Assembly (NCBI GenBank): GCA_001936135.1
Contig: CP012811.1
Span: forward strand, 124,001 to 188,000
Direction: 5' to 3'
Source of the DNA: Saccharomycopsis fibuligera x Saccharomycopsis cf. fibuligera
Lineage: Eukaryota > Ascomycota > Saccharomycetes > Ascoideales > Saccharomycopsidaceae
Length of the DNA stretch: 64,000 nucleotides
Both the position numbers and the translations under genes were made by a program. The notes beneath the pieces are model-generated. The model ran no database searches, had not been told where the DNA came from, and worked only from the letters and a program-made list of their open reading frames with translations. This document shows positions 32,766 to 41,775 of this stretch, one piece after another (position 1 is the first letter of the stretch; the number at the start of each line of letters is the position of its first letter).

Positions 32766-33169
32766 AACAAGCTATCTAGTCAGCCGCTGCTCTCAAGAAT
32801 CAAATGGCAGGTGTGTTTTAATTACGAGAATTTGGCTTTTATTTGATACTTCAAAAAATTGCAAAAAAGGCATTCTTGAACAAATAGAAATAGACAATAT
32901 GAGTTATGTTTGCTTTTTTTTTTTGTTTTTTCTTTCTTTTTCATTATTACATTATTACTGTTACTCTAACTGTTTTCCCACTTACATTTCAAGCGAACCA
33001 TTTAAATAGCTGCTCAACATTATTGTGAATTGTGTCATGAATACCGTACTGTGCAGTGTATGCATGCTGTGGCTCTTCCTTCACTATAGCTATAGCTGAG
33101 ATCGACACTCGAGAAAATTTAGCCCTGCATGCATGCACTGATGCACCGTTTTCACAGTGTCATCATGCC

Positions 33170-33171
<2 letters not shown>

Positions 33172-33203
<32 letters not shown>
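33172..33203. repeat. Poly(T) tract, 32 bases
   Basis: An uninterrupted run of T between two convergent genes. Confidence 0.95.
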
Positions 33204-33204
<1 letters not shown>

Positions 33205-33577
33205 TCTTGCCAACTGCTGCCAGCCGACTCAACCGACCGAGTTGCAAAAAACGATGTAGTGAATGAATCAATCCATTGCTCGTTTGGTTTAATACGTTTG
33301 ACGTTTTGGTGTTCCGATTTTTCGGCGTTATATTAATGATAATGTGGTATATTATGGCTGTAAGGACAAAAGGAAAACTGAAGCACAAAGGCTATATTTG
33401 CAAATAAGATAAGGATATATATAAAGAGAAAATACTAGTATAAAGACTTGAACTGTAAGAGTGTCTGGCACCAACAAGGAGAAAACAACAAAGTAATGGC
33501 AAACTTGTGAGATTAGGAAAGGAAAGGAAAGGAAAGGTCGTGCCAAAGAACGTGGGACCCAGTATCTTTCCAACCCC

Positions 33578-34690
33578 TTATTCCAAGGAAAAACCCTCTG
33601 GCAACTCTGGCTTAACATTATCTTCAACTTGAACCTTAACACTAAAAACCTTTAAATCACCACAAGTTCTCAATGCTTCATCTGCCTTTTCCAATGGAAA
33701 CGTATGAGTAATCATCGAATCCACATCAATAACCTTATTAGCAATCAAATTCATAACTGCCGGCCAAGAATCATTATATCTGTTGATGAACTTGACGTCA
33801 ATTTCCGCTAATGAAAGGTGCATGAATGGGAATTTGTCAATTTCAGCCTTGCCAACGCCAATTACTAATAGTGTTCCATTTCTTCTCACGACATAAGCGC
33901 CAGTGATGATAGATACTCCAACACCAGTGCACTCGAGACAAGTCACTGGCTGCTCATACTCGGAAGGGCCAAAGAGTTTACGAATTTGTTGAGCATTTTC
34001 TTGTGGTGAGAGTTTGCCGTCTACTTGATATGTCTTCACTTCAGGGACAAGTTTTTTAGCAAACTGCAACTTTTCTTGATCCAAGTCAGTGATCACCAAT
34101 GGGGTGGCTCCCTGTGCTTTAGCCAAGATTAAGGTAGAGACGCCAATAGGGCCAGCACCGCAAATAAGTGCGCCTTTGCCTAGTTTGATATCTGACCGTT
34201 CAATACCATGGTATGCGACGCTGACCGGTTCCACTAATGCCCCCTGGCTGTAGGTCATTGTGTCCGGCATCTTGTGAACAAATCTGTAATCGTGAACAAT
34301 AAAACGCTGCATTGTTCCTGGGTCAGGATATATGCCAATAAATCTAACGCTATCGCACAAGTTATAGTTACCATTTCTGCACAAGAAGCATTCCAAACAT
34401 GGCATTTGCGGCTCAATAGCAACCCGGTCACCAACCTGAATGCCTTTGACTTTTGAGCCAATCGCTAAAACGTCACCGGCGGATTCATGGCCAATTACTC
34501 CATTGTCGAGGAATTTCATATCACCGATTTCGCCATGTCTCCAAAAATGCAAATCGGTGCCGCAGATGCCCGTGCATCGTGGATGGATTAGGACATCGTA
34601 AGGGCCTGGTTTTTTGATTTCGTTTTCTTTGAGCTCAATGGTTTGATGATTGGTGATTTGCAATGAGGGGTTGTGGCAGCTGCAGGACAT
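33578..34690 (-). CDS. Zinc-dependent polyol dehydrogenase (sorbitol / xylitol / L-arabinitol dehydrogenase family)
   Basis: A cytosolic MDR enzyme of 370 residues that oxidises a sugar alcohol to a ketose with NAD+. Catalytic zinc ligands are Cys43 (GICGTD), His68 and Glu69 (GHES) and Glu154 (VEP). The structural-zinc cluster is intact: Cys98, Cys101, Cys104, Cys112. The Rossmann motif GAGPIG is at 178-183, and Asp202 at the end of the second strand (VITDLD) predicts NAD+ over NADP+. The HGEIGD and GIYPDPGTMQRFIVH stretches suit the sorbitol/L-arabinitol dehydrogenase subgroup. Substrate cannot be fixed between xylitol, sorbitol, arabinitol and L-arabinitol. The promoter has a Mig1-type site, fitting glucose repression of pentose or polyol use. 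Confidence 0.88.
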   Translation of the reverse strand: MSCSCHNPSLQITNHQTIELKENEIKKPGPYDVLIHPRCTGICGTDLHFWRHGEIGDMKFLDNGVIGHESAGDVLAIGSKVKGIQVGDRVAIEPQMPCLECFLCRNGNYNLCDSVRFIGIYPDPGTMQRFIVHDYRFVHKMPDTMTYSQGALVEPVSVAYHGIERSDIKLGKGALICGAGPIGVSTLILAKAQGATPLVITDLDQEKLQFAKKLVPEVKTYQVDGKLSPQENAQQIRKLFGPSEYEQPVTCLECTGVGVSIITGAYVVRRNGTLLVIGVGKAEIDKFPFMHLSLAEIDVKFINRYNDSWPAVMNLIANKVIDVDSMITHTFPLEKADEALRTCGDLKVFSVKVQVEDNVKPELPEGFSLE

Positions 34691-35020
34691 GTTAAATTGC
34701 TGTTTGTTTGTTTTTTTGTTTGTTTTTTTGGTTCAATAAGTAATGTGGCTTTGCTGTGAAAATAAAACCAACAAGAAGGGACAATATAGGGAAAAGAAAG
34801 CAAGATGTTCTTGAGGTTGAAGAGACTGACTGTTTTTTTCTTACAGTGTTTCATGGCAGAGGATAAAAAGGAAAATAAAAATTCAGAAGGAGGAGAGTAT
34901 CATATTTATAGTACTAAGTAGGAGCTGCCATGGATGGCCCATGTACTGGAAAAGCTGGGGTTATTATCTCGGTGGGCTTCGGAGTATGCGGTGGAGTGTC
35001 CCGGTGGACGTCAAAATACT

Positions 35021-35031
35021 AAAATCTGGGG
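35021..35031. promoter_or_regulatory. Mig1-type site
   Basis: AAAATCTGGGG fits the Mig1 consensus (AT-rich run, then SYGGGG). It lies about 330 bases upstream of the polyol dehydrogenase ATG. An AGGGGG box (STRE-like) follows at 35038. Confidence 0.45.
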
Positions 35032-35243
35032 TAGTGGAGGGGGAGACATGGTGCACTACAGTTTACTTACTATATGGTACGGCAGACTAGTGCGCATGGC
35101 AGTTTGCGGGCTGTGAAGATAGGCTATGGCCTCTGGAAAAGCTTAGGAGCAATAGCTATGTAGTTTCCGTCTCCTGAACATAAAATGCTACTGAATGCCT
35201 GAGCTTATACCATCCTCGACCGCACTTTGGCGTTTCTTGGTAG

Positions 35244-35287
35244 ACTCTTTAAGAGTTTCAAGTGTTTGTGAGATGCTCCGGGAGCAT
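35244..35287. repeat. Two adjacent short perfect palindromes
   Basis: ACTCTT-T-AAGAGT at 35244-35256 and ATGCTCC-G-GGAGCAT at 35273-35287, 16 bases apart, in the upstream region of the polyol dehydrogenase. They may be dimeric regulator sites; this is inference. Confidence 0.6.
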
Positions 35288-35675
35288 TTTCCACCACGCG
35301 TTTATACTAAGCGCACCCGTTCTCTCTCCACCCATATTTCAGCACCCGGACACCACGCTGTCCGCCCACCAGAAATTATTAGACTTTGAGCAATGGGTTA
35401 TAAGGTTACGGTGGACAGTCTCCAGCCCACACCCTACCTCATCCTTTCTACAACTCAGCACTACTAAAGCCAACTTATGTAACAGTTTCACATACAAGAT
35501 TCTTTTTTTTTTAATCTTCGTTTGTACTCGTAAAACATTCATAAAATAGCATAAATATAACACAAACCACGACACTTTTTTTTTTTTTCAATATTTCAAA
35601 TCACCAGCAATCTGGAGACTCTTTTAGATTTCAAACTCTAACTTTTTATAAATAGACTAACAAACGCTAACCTGC

Positions 35676-36466
35676 TTATAATTCACCAGATTTGACAATA
35701 GAGATCTTACCTTGGGTGGCACCGCTACCAGAACCCAAAGATTCAATCTTCTTGACAACATCGTAACCTTCGACGACTTCACCAAAGACAACGTGCTTAC
35801 CGTCCAACCATGGGCATGGAACAGTGGTGATGAAAAATTGGGAACCGTTGGTGTTTGGACCAGCGTTAGCCATGGACAACAAACCTGGTTTGGTGTGCTT
35901 CTTGCTAAAGTTTTCATCGGCGAATTTTTCACCGTAAATGGACTTACCACCGGTACCGTTACCTCTGGTGAAGTCACCACCTTGCAACATGAATTGTGGG
36001 ATAACTCTGTGGAAGTTAGAACCGGCGTAACCGTAACCTTTTTCACCAGTACAAAGGGCTCTGAAGTTTTCAGTAGTCTTTGGGACAACGTCGTTGTACA
36101 ATTTGAAGACAATTCTTCCCAATGGTTGGTCTAAAGGGTGTTAGTAAAAGATCCAAAAGAAGATGTAATTGATCAATTTGTCTCAAACTATTCTTGGCTT
36201 ATCAATGGCAAAAAGAAAACAATTGAGAACATATTAACCATAACGCCCTCATCATCTCAGACATCAATGCTAACATCGACTAAAGTGCTGCCTCGTCGTT
36301 TACTCAAGTCTTTTTTTTTTTTTTTCTCGGAAATTCACACCTGCCATTCCCATGGCCACTGCCATTGACATTGCCATTGACATTGCCGTTGAAAACAATT
36401 GCCAAAAATATATAGTTTCAATCATCACTTACTGTTGACGGCAGTGTCGAAGTAAACAGTGGACAT
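35676..36466 (-). CDS. CPR1: Cytosolic cyclophilin A, peptidyl-prolyl isomerase (spliced)
   Basis: Catalyses cis-trans isomerisation of Xaa-Pro bonds and is the target of cyclosporin A. Exon 1 is 36433-36466 ([11 protein letters not shown] plus one base), donor GTAAGT, branch TACTAAC, acceptor TTTAG; exon 2 is 35676-36130; 162 residues, the same length as yeast Cpr1. Active-site residues are all present: Arg53 (FHRVIP), Phe58, Met59, Gln61 (FMLQGGDF), Phe111 (QFFITT), Trp119 (PCPWLDGKH; the cyclosporin-binding Trp) and His124. The intron of about 300 bases contains a tandem CCATTGACATTG repeat near 36360-36390. The codon bias (TTG, GGT, ACC, AAG) is that of a highly expressed gene. Confidence 0.97.
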
Positions 36467-37512
36467 TTTTGATATAATTTAAGTAGTGATAAAGTAAAAG
36501 ATAAAGCTCAATTGACTTGATAGATCTTTAATATAAACCAAGAAAAGATTCAAAAAGAAGAGAGAGAGAAAAAAAACGAACAGCAACCCGCAATGGCGAA
36601 CTGGGGCTACTTCGACATGTTTTATACAACGAGGAGGAGCAGGAAATTTTGCATCTTACCCGGAAACTCCCTTGTTATACTTTTTTAGCTTTTCGGATAT
36701 TCTAGATCGATATTTGGTTAACCGCTGATGTAATGGGCATGGCTGTATCATTACCCGGATATATTATGATCCTTGAAGAGCAGGAACACCCCCTACCGAT
36801 AGAAAAGGGGCAGAGGTTTTGCTAATAGGGGTGTGTTGGAATAAAGTTGTTGTGTTAGGAACTCTGAACATGAGGATGTGAAATCAATTTTTAATGCAAC
36901 ACATTGTTTTATTTGCCTACGTTTGTCTAACCAACCCCATAATATGCCCGTAATATGCAAAACATTACTTTATTATACTGTAAAAACTTTCTTTCTTTTC
37001 TTAATCTGAAACGAAAAACAACTAAACGAAAAGAAAAAAAAATACTTAAAAAAAAAAGAAGAAAAAAAAGCAAAAACAACAATAATAAAAAAAAAAATAG
37101 ACGGAAAAACAAGAAAAGAAAAGAAAGTGTAAGTTACTATATACAAAATTAGTTCAAAAGTCTATTGCTTTTTTATTTTTTTGCTCTTTACTCTTTGCGT
37201 TTTGTGTTTTGCGTTTTGTTATTTTTGATGATGATTCCTGCTGTTGTCAAATATACCCATAAAATTGTATTTTTAGGGAAAAGTGATTAATTACCACATA
37301 CATCAACTAATTTATGCTTTTCTTGACAACATGTGCAATCAGTCGTAATTTGATTTGATTTAATTTTTTCGGGTTTCGTGCAGCCAACAGTTCTATGATC
37401 GCGCTGTTGTCAGACAAAACAAGATAACAAAAAACCATCATGCCATTATTATACCATAATATGCCAAGGCAGACAAATGCTGACTAGCTCTTTGAGAAAA
37501 GAATTGCTAGGC
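36467..37512. other. CPR1 promoter and MRPL15 3' region
   Basis: A-rich tracts (37010-37110) produce lysine-rich spurious ORFs. No gene or strong motif seen. Confidence 0.65.
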
Positions 37513-38322
37513 TTAGTTCTTGTTTTGCTGATGAAGCAATTCATTGTATTCTTCACTCAATTTAATCAATGAAACTTCACCGGATAACAATGCATCTTCA
37601 ATGAATTTAGCAGCAACGGATTTCCCATTAATCAAGTTGATTGCCCCGATTAATGCAGATATCGTATCAAACAAAACCAAGTTTTCTCCACTGGTCACCG
37701 GATCACTAATCAAAGAGTTTCTAGTTCTCCAAAAGATATCTTTTTCGATCCCCGGAATATTAGCTCTAGCGAATTCAGAAATCACGTTTTTGTGTAAGAT
37801 GAACTTAGATACATCGGATCCCAATACGTCAAAATTCAAGCCTTCCACAACACTAGTACTAGCAGCAATGGCGTTTGGAGCATATTTGGATATGAAGTAA
37901 ACTGAAGAGATCTCTTTCAATAAATGTATACCAAAGACAGATAATTTTTCATTATATGGTTTTTTCCCATGAGCAAAAGACTTGTGAGTCAAAACTTGCA
38001 AAAGTACATCATTTGGCAAATTGGTGATATTGTATTTACTTAGAAAAGATTTCAAATTGCCAACTAAGGAATCCGCTTGTTGCAAGTCATATTTACGACC
38101 AGATGATGAAGTGAGGTAGTCTTCTGGGTTTCTTAAAGCACCGCGTACTCTAGATCCAGCTTGATAAACAATGGAACGGCGGCTCTGGCTAAAACAGTTG
38201 AAATTTGTTGAAGCGGTGGTGGCTGTTATTATTGACTTGCTGGTATGTTTGGTCAATAAAGCGGTTCTTGGTATGATTGAACTAGCCGAAAGAAGGGGTC
38301 TTAGACTGCTTAAACTGTTCAT
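37513..38322 (-). CDS. MRPL15: Mitochondrial large-subunit ribosomal protein mL57 (RNase III-like fold)
   Basis: A 269-residue mitochondrial ribosomal protein with an RNase III-like domain that has lost catalysis (253 in S. cerevisiae Mrpl15). The N-terminus is Ser/Thr/Arg-rich to about residue 50 (a likely presequence ending near SQSRRSIVYQ). The domain shows LPNDVLLQVLTHKSFAHGKKPYNEKL, read as LPNDVLLQVLTHKSFAHG then PYNEKLSVFGIHLLK, where real RNase III enzymes have the acidic catalytic signature NERLEFLGD. Here that motif is degenerate. It ends with DTISALIGAINLINGKSVAAKFI, here split as DTISALIGAINLING and KSVAAKFIEDALL. Mrpl3 (mL44) is the alternative, but is larger and has a dsRNA-binding domain. 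Confidence 0.85.
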   Translation of the reverse strand: MNSLSSLRPLLSASSIIPRTALLTKHTSKSIITATTASTNFNCFSQSRRSIVYQAGSRVRGALRNPEDYLTSSSGRKYDLQQADSLVGNLKSFLSKYNITNLPNDVLLQVLTHKSFAHGKKPYNEKLSVFGIHLLKEISSVYFISKYAPNAIAASTSVVEGLNFDVLGSDVSKFILHKNVISEFARANIPGIEKDIFWRTRNSLISDPVTSGENLVLFDTISALIGAINLINGKSVAAKFIEDALLSGEVSLIKLSEEYNELLHQQNKN

Positions 38323-39217
38323 TATTGGTTTTTTAGTGTATTGTATAATTGTATGCTAAATTGAAAAGATTTGTGTATGAACAAGGGAAAATGGAATATG
38401 TGTTATTATAGATCCTGTAATAGTTTACTTTTGAATAATAATTGTCGTAAATCTCTGCTTTATTTTTTATTTTAGTTTAAATCACACCTCGTGCGCTGTA
38501 TGTTTGATGATGAGAGCACAGTCCGAAATAATCTAAATTAATAAAAACCCAAATCAGGAATCACAAAACCGAATAGCAATATATTGATATGTGAGCACAA
38601 GTTTGGTTTAATATTTCAATCTTGCAGTCTATTAGTTCACTTTACTACTTTGCAATTTTTTTTTTCTTTTTTCGTCTTGATTTTTGACTTTTTTTTCCAT
38701 TCGACAATTTCTATGGAAGAAAAAAATTTTTGATGCGCATGTTTGTCAGCGCTTATGTCAGCGGGCGAGTGCAAAGTGGTGTACTATAGCGCTATAGCGG
38801 TATTTGGTGCATAGAGAGGAACTGTTACGATAGCCAAACAGCCAAATAACTGAATTAAAGCTCTGAATAAACAATAAACTTATTTTGACTAATAAAAACA
38901 GTAGGGAATGGAAAAACAAAATAAAGACAAAAATAAATCAACCAAACATAAAACGAATAATAACCAGGTTAAATAAAAAAAAAGAAGAATTAGCAAAGAA
39001 ATTATTAACAATAACAACTAACAGGGAGTAGAAAGATATAAAGACAAAAACAAAGTAAAAGCAAAAAACCAGAGCAGAAAAACATAAAACAAAGATCCAA
39101 TATATAGCCAAAAAATCATTAATAATAGAAATAAAACAAATTCGTTTGTAGCATTACATCATTGCGTAATCTTTTTATTTTTGAAGAGCACTTTCTATTT
39201 TTTTTTTCTTTTTTTTT
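38323..39217. other. MRPL15 promoter and RLF2 3' region
   Basis: Contains an A7T5 element (38720-38731), a GTCAGCGCTTATGTCAGCG near-repeat at 38746-38764, and A-rich 3' sequence of RLF2. No gene seen. Confidence 0.6.
38720..38731. promoter_or_regulatory. AATTTT/RRPE-type element upstream of MRPL15
   Basis: AAAAAAATTTTT, about 400 bases upstream of the MRPL15 ATG. Candida mitochondrial ribosomal genes are reported to keep this class of element, which S. cerevisiae lost. Use here is inference. Confidence 0.4.
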
Positions 39218-41365
39218 TTAATTCAAATACTCTTGAAACGTATCATTAATAATCCATTTCTTATCCGTCAACTTTGACCCTTTTTTGGAAGCAACATGCT
39301 CGAGAGTGTTCTTCACTGTAACCTTAGTATATGATGGAAATTTTTTCTTCAAAATTTCTACTAATGTGGATAATGTAAAATCGTTATTCTCATTGACCAA
39401 TTGAACAAATTTTTTCAAATGATCAACTTCTGTAATAACGATTTTTGGCTTCTTTCTGGCACTTAAGCTATTGGCAACTTTCTCTTGTACTGTTTTGGAA
39501 GGAGAGGTAGTGTTGCTGTTGTTGCTGCTACCGTTGTTGTTTTCATTCTTTCTTAATTCCTTCTCCGGCGACTTAGTTTCTTTCTTTGGCAGCAAAGTTT
39601 CAGGTTTTTGCCAATAGTTCTTAAATGGATCTATTGGAAACTGTATCTGCGAATTCAAAATGTCTATTTGCATATTATCGAAAAGTTCATCATCTTCATC
39701 CGAATTTGTCTCAAATTTGTTGACATGTATGATTGGTGTCAATGTCCCTATTATAATTCTTTTATTGCTGTTGGTACCGTTAAATTTAGCATCGTTTTCT
39801 TCATCAAGGAATCCATCCATATCACTACCATCATCATTATCTTCGTCTTCATCGTCATCGTCAAGATCATCAATTTCTTCACCTTCTTCATCTTCAGGAT
39901 TCCATTCAAAATCACTGTCATATTCATAATCAATCCCTTGATTTTTGTAGTACGGATCAGTCGGCGACATTATTCTCTTTTTGGAAAATGTACCACAGTA
40001 TGCTGGTTTAATATTTTCGTAAAATTGCAAGAATTTGAGTGGCACTTTATGCAACATTTCGACAATTTCTGCCTCATTCAAAGTTTCCCTATTTATGGAT
40101 TGAACTATGGTTTCAGCTGCCATGGTTGGTTCGTAACCTCGTTTGTGTTTATCCTGGTCTCTTGTAAGCCAACTTATGGTTGTCTCTAGCTCGTTTGTGT
40201 TTTTTGGTAGCTCGCTGAAATTCACCATAAAGGAGTCAAATAGGTTTTTGGAGCTCTCGAGTTTATCCTCGGAAAGTTTGCCAGTAGGGGCAAGATAACA
40301 GTTTGGCTTCACATAAAAATTTAAGAAAGTGTTGTCGTAGTCACTCTTTTTGTCACTAACAACTTGTGCTTTCTTTGTGACGCTGAAGAAACTTGATATT
40401 TTCAATTGCGATTTTTCTTTAGCTTTGAGCTTTTCTTGTCTTTCTTTTTCCTTTGCTTCTTTTTCTTGCTGCTTTTTTAGCTTTTCTTCTTCCTGCTTAC
40501 GTTTCTTAGCCTCTTTTTCCTCTTCTAGTTTTCTTTTTTTGGCCTCCTTCTCTTCTTCAAGCTTTTTCTTTTTAGCTTCTTTTTCTTCTTCTATTTTTCT
40601 TTTTTTAGCTTCTTTTTCTTCTTCTATTTTTCTTTTTTTAGCTTCTTTTTCTTCTTCTGTCTTTCTTTTTCTAGCTTCTTTTTCTTGTTCAAGCTTCTTA
40701 CGTTTGGCTTCCTTTTCCTTTTCTTGTTGCAACTTCTTTTCAAGCTTTTCTCTTTCTCTTCGGATTTTCTTGTTTTCACGTTCAAGCTTTTCAATCTCTT
40801 TCCTGTTTATTTTATCGTTTCCAGTTTTTTGTTTTTTCTCGTCTTGTTTAGTCAGCGTGGATCTTCTTTTCCTCTTTGTGCGCACTTTGTCATTTTCGCT
40901 TGGCAACTGAAAAGACTCAGATACAAATTCTGGCTCATCATCAACATTAACTCCACTGTGTTTTAAATCATTTTCTTTTGTAACTTCAGAAATACTTTCA
41001 ATTTCATGCACTTGGCCAATGTTCTCATCATTATTTGGAAAGTCTTCGACGCGTAGTTCCTCGACTTCGCCCTCACTATTGTTAGTTTCCTGACTGCTAG
41101 AAACATAAGTGATATTTGACGTGTCTGGTGGCAGCGAGTTGGGTGGTGTGGCCAATGACTTTTTGCTATCTTCTAATTGTGGTTTTTGAGCGACAAGATC
41201 CTGTTTTTTCTGTCGCTGAATAGACTTTGAGAGCTCTTTAACTGGCACTGGCTCACTAATGCCATCTGACATGGAATCAGACGCCACTAGGGTACTGCTG
41301 CTAGACTTTTCAGAAGGCTCGCTGGCGCCAGGAATCGACAGAAAGGACAGAACTTGCTGGGTCAT
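39218..41365 (-). CDS. RLF2: Chromatin assembly factor 1 large subunit (Cac1/Rlf2)
   Basis: CAF-1 loads H3-H4 onto newly replicated DNA by binding PCNA. The first ATG of the frame is at 41365 (AAAATGACC context), giving 715 residues; the frame is open 55 codons further up but has no ATG. Order of parts: N-terminal QQVLSFLSIP (PIP-like), a Ser-rich region, the KER domain (about 178-335: Lys/Glu/Arg-rich, 11-residue repeats), a canonical PIP box QLKISSFF (about 322), then YENIKPAYCGTFSKK and TDPYYKNQGIDYEYDSDFEW of the ED/histone-binding region, a long acidic run, and a C-terminal winged-helix-like region (VEILKKKFPSYTKVTVKNTL). It is divergent from SLX4 across 410 bases carrying two ACGCG cores. 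Confidence 0.93.
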   Translation of the reverse strand: MTQQVLSFLSIPGASEPSEKSSSSTLVASDSMSDGISEPVPVKELSKSIQRQKKQDLVAQKPQLEDSKKSLATPPNSLPPDTSNITYVSSSQETNNSEGEVEELRVEDFPNNDENIGQVHEIESISEVTKENDLKHSGVNVDDEPEFVSESFQLPSENDKVRTKRKRRSTLTKQDEKKQKTGNDKINRKEIEKLERENKKIRREREKLEKKLQQEKEKEAKRKKLEQEKEARKRKTEEEKEAKKRKIEEEKEAKKRKIEEEKEAKKKKLEEEKEAKKRKLEEEKEAKKRKQEEEKLKKQQEKEAKEKERQEKLKAKEKSQLKISSFFSVTKKAQVVSDKKSDYDNTFLNFYVKPNCYLAPTGKLSEDKLESSKNLFDSFMVNFSELPKNTNELETTISWLTRDQDKHKRGYEPTMAAETIVQSINRETLNEAEIVEMLHKVPLKFLQFYENIKPAYCGTFSKKRIMSPTDPYYKNQGIDYEYDSDFEWNPEDEEGEEIDDLDDDDEDEDNDDGSDMDGFLDEENDAKFNGTNSNKRIIIGTLTPIIHVNKFETNSDEDDELFDNMQIDILNSQIQFPIDPFKNYWQKPETLLPKKETKSPEKELRKNENNNGSSNNSNTTSPSKTVQEKVANSLSARKKPKIVITEVDHLKKFVQLVNENNDFTLSTLVEILKKKFPSYTKVTVKNTLEHVASKKGSKLTDKKWIINDTFQEYLN
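40495..40690 (-). repeat. 33-base coding minisatellite in the KER domain
   Basis: About six tandem 33-base units encode EEEKEAKKRKI-like 11-mers; at least two neighbouring units look identical at the DNA level. Such units are expected to vary between strains. Confidence 0.9.
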
Positions 41366-41555
41366 TTTAATGTTAAATTGTTCTTTCAGTCTTCCGTAAT
41401 GGTAATATGCGGTTTCTTGAAGTGTTTTGACTTCTTTGTTTGAAAGCGCTGAGACTTTTAATTGGACTGTTTCTAGTTGAAACTCATTTTGCAATACACG
41501 AAAAGTCGAAAAATCAAAATCACAAGTCAAAAAATGAAAAAGAAATCAAAGAAAG

Positions 41556-41651
41556 ACGCGATCCGGGGGTAACTTGTGATTGTGTATCGTATATTATAAG
41601 ATAAACGAGGGTCTGCGCACATGACTTTTGGCACTATATAAATAAGACGCG
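41556..41651. promoter_or_regulatory. Two MCB-like ACGCG cores in the RLF2/SLX4 divergent promoter
   Basis: ACGCG occurs at 41556-41560 (AAAGACGCGAT) and 41647-41651 (TAAGACGCGCC). MBF sites with this core drive G1/S transcription of replication genes in yeasts, which suits CAF-1. Confidence 0.5.
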
Positions 41652-41775
41652 CCGAGACAAAAACATTGTTAAAAGAAAAAGAAAAAAAAATGTCAAAAAC
41701 AGAAAAATTTGGCGTTTGAAGCTCATCGCATCAATTCGATGAGGCCCATCGTAGCAAAGGAAACCAAACAAAACT

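Larger units (their letters stand above)
32532..33577. other. Convergent 3' region, ENT5-like / polyol dehydrogenase
   Basis: Contains a perfect 13-bp inverted repeat (32733-32765) and a 32-base T tract (33172-33203), plus (GGAAA)n near 33515-33537. No gene seen. Confidence 0.65.
34691..35675. other. Polyol dehydrogenase promoter and CPR1 3' region
   Basis: Relatively GC-rich for the window near 34930-35110. It holds a Mig1-type site, an AGGGGG stretch at 35038-35043, two short perfect palindromes (35244-35287), and T runs near the CPR1 3' end. No gene. Confidence 0.6.

Noticed and set aside
40350-40910. 186-codon Ser/Phe-rich ORF antisense to RLF2
   Set aside because: A translation of the complement of Lys/Glu-rich repeats; not a real gene.
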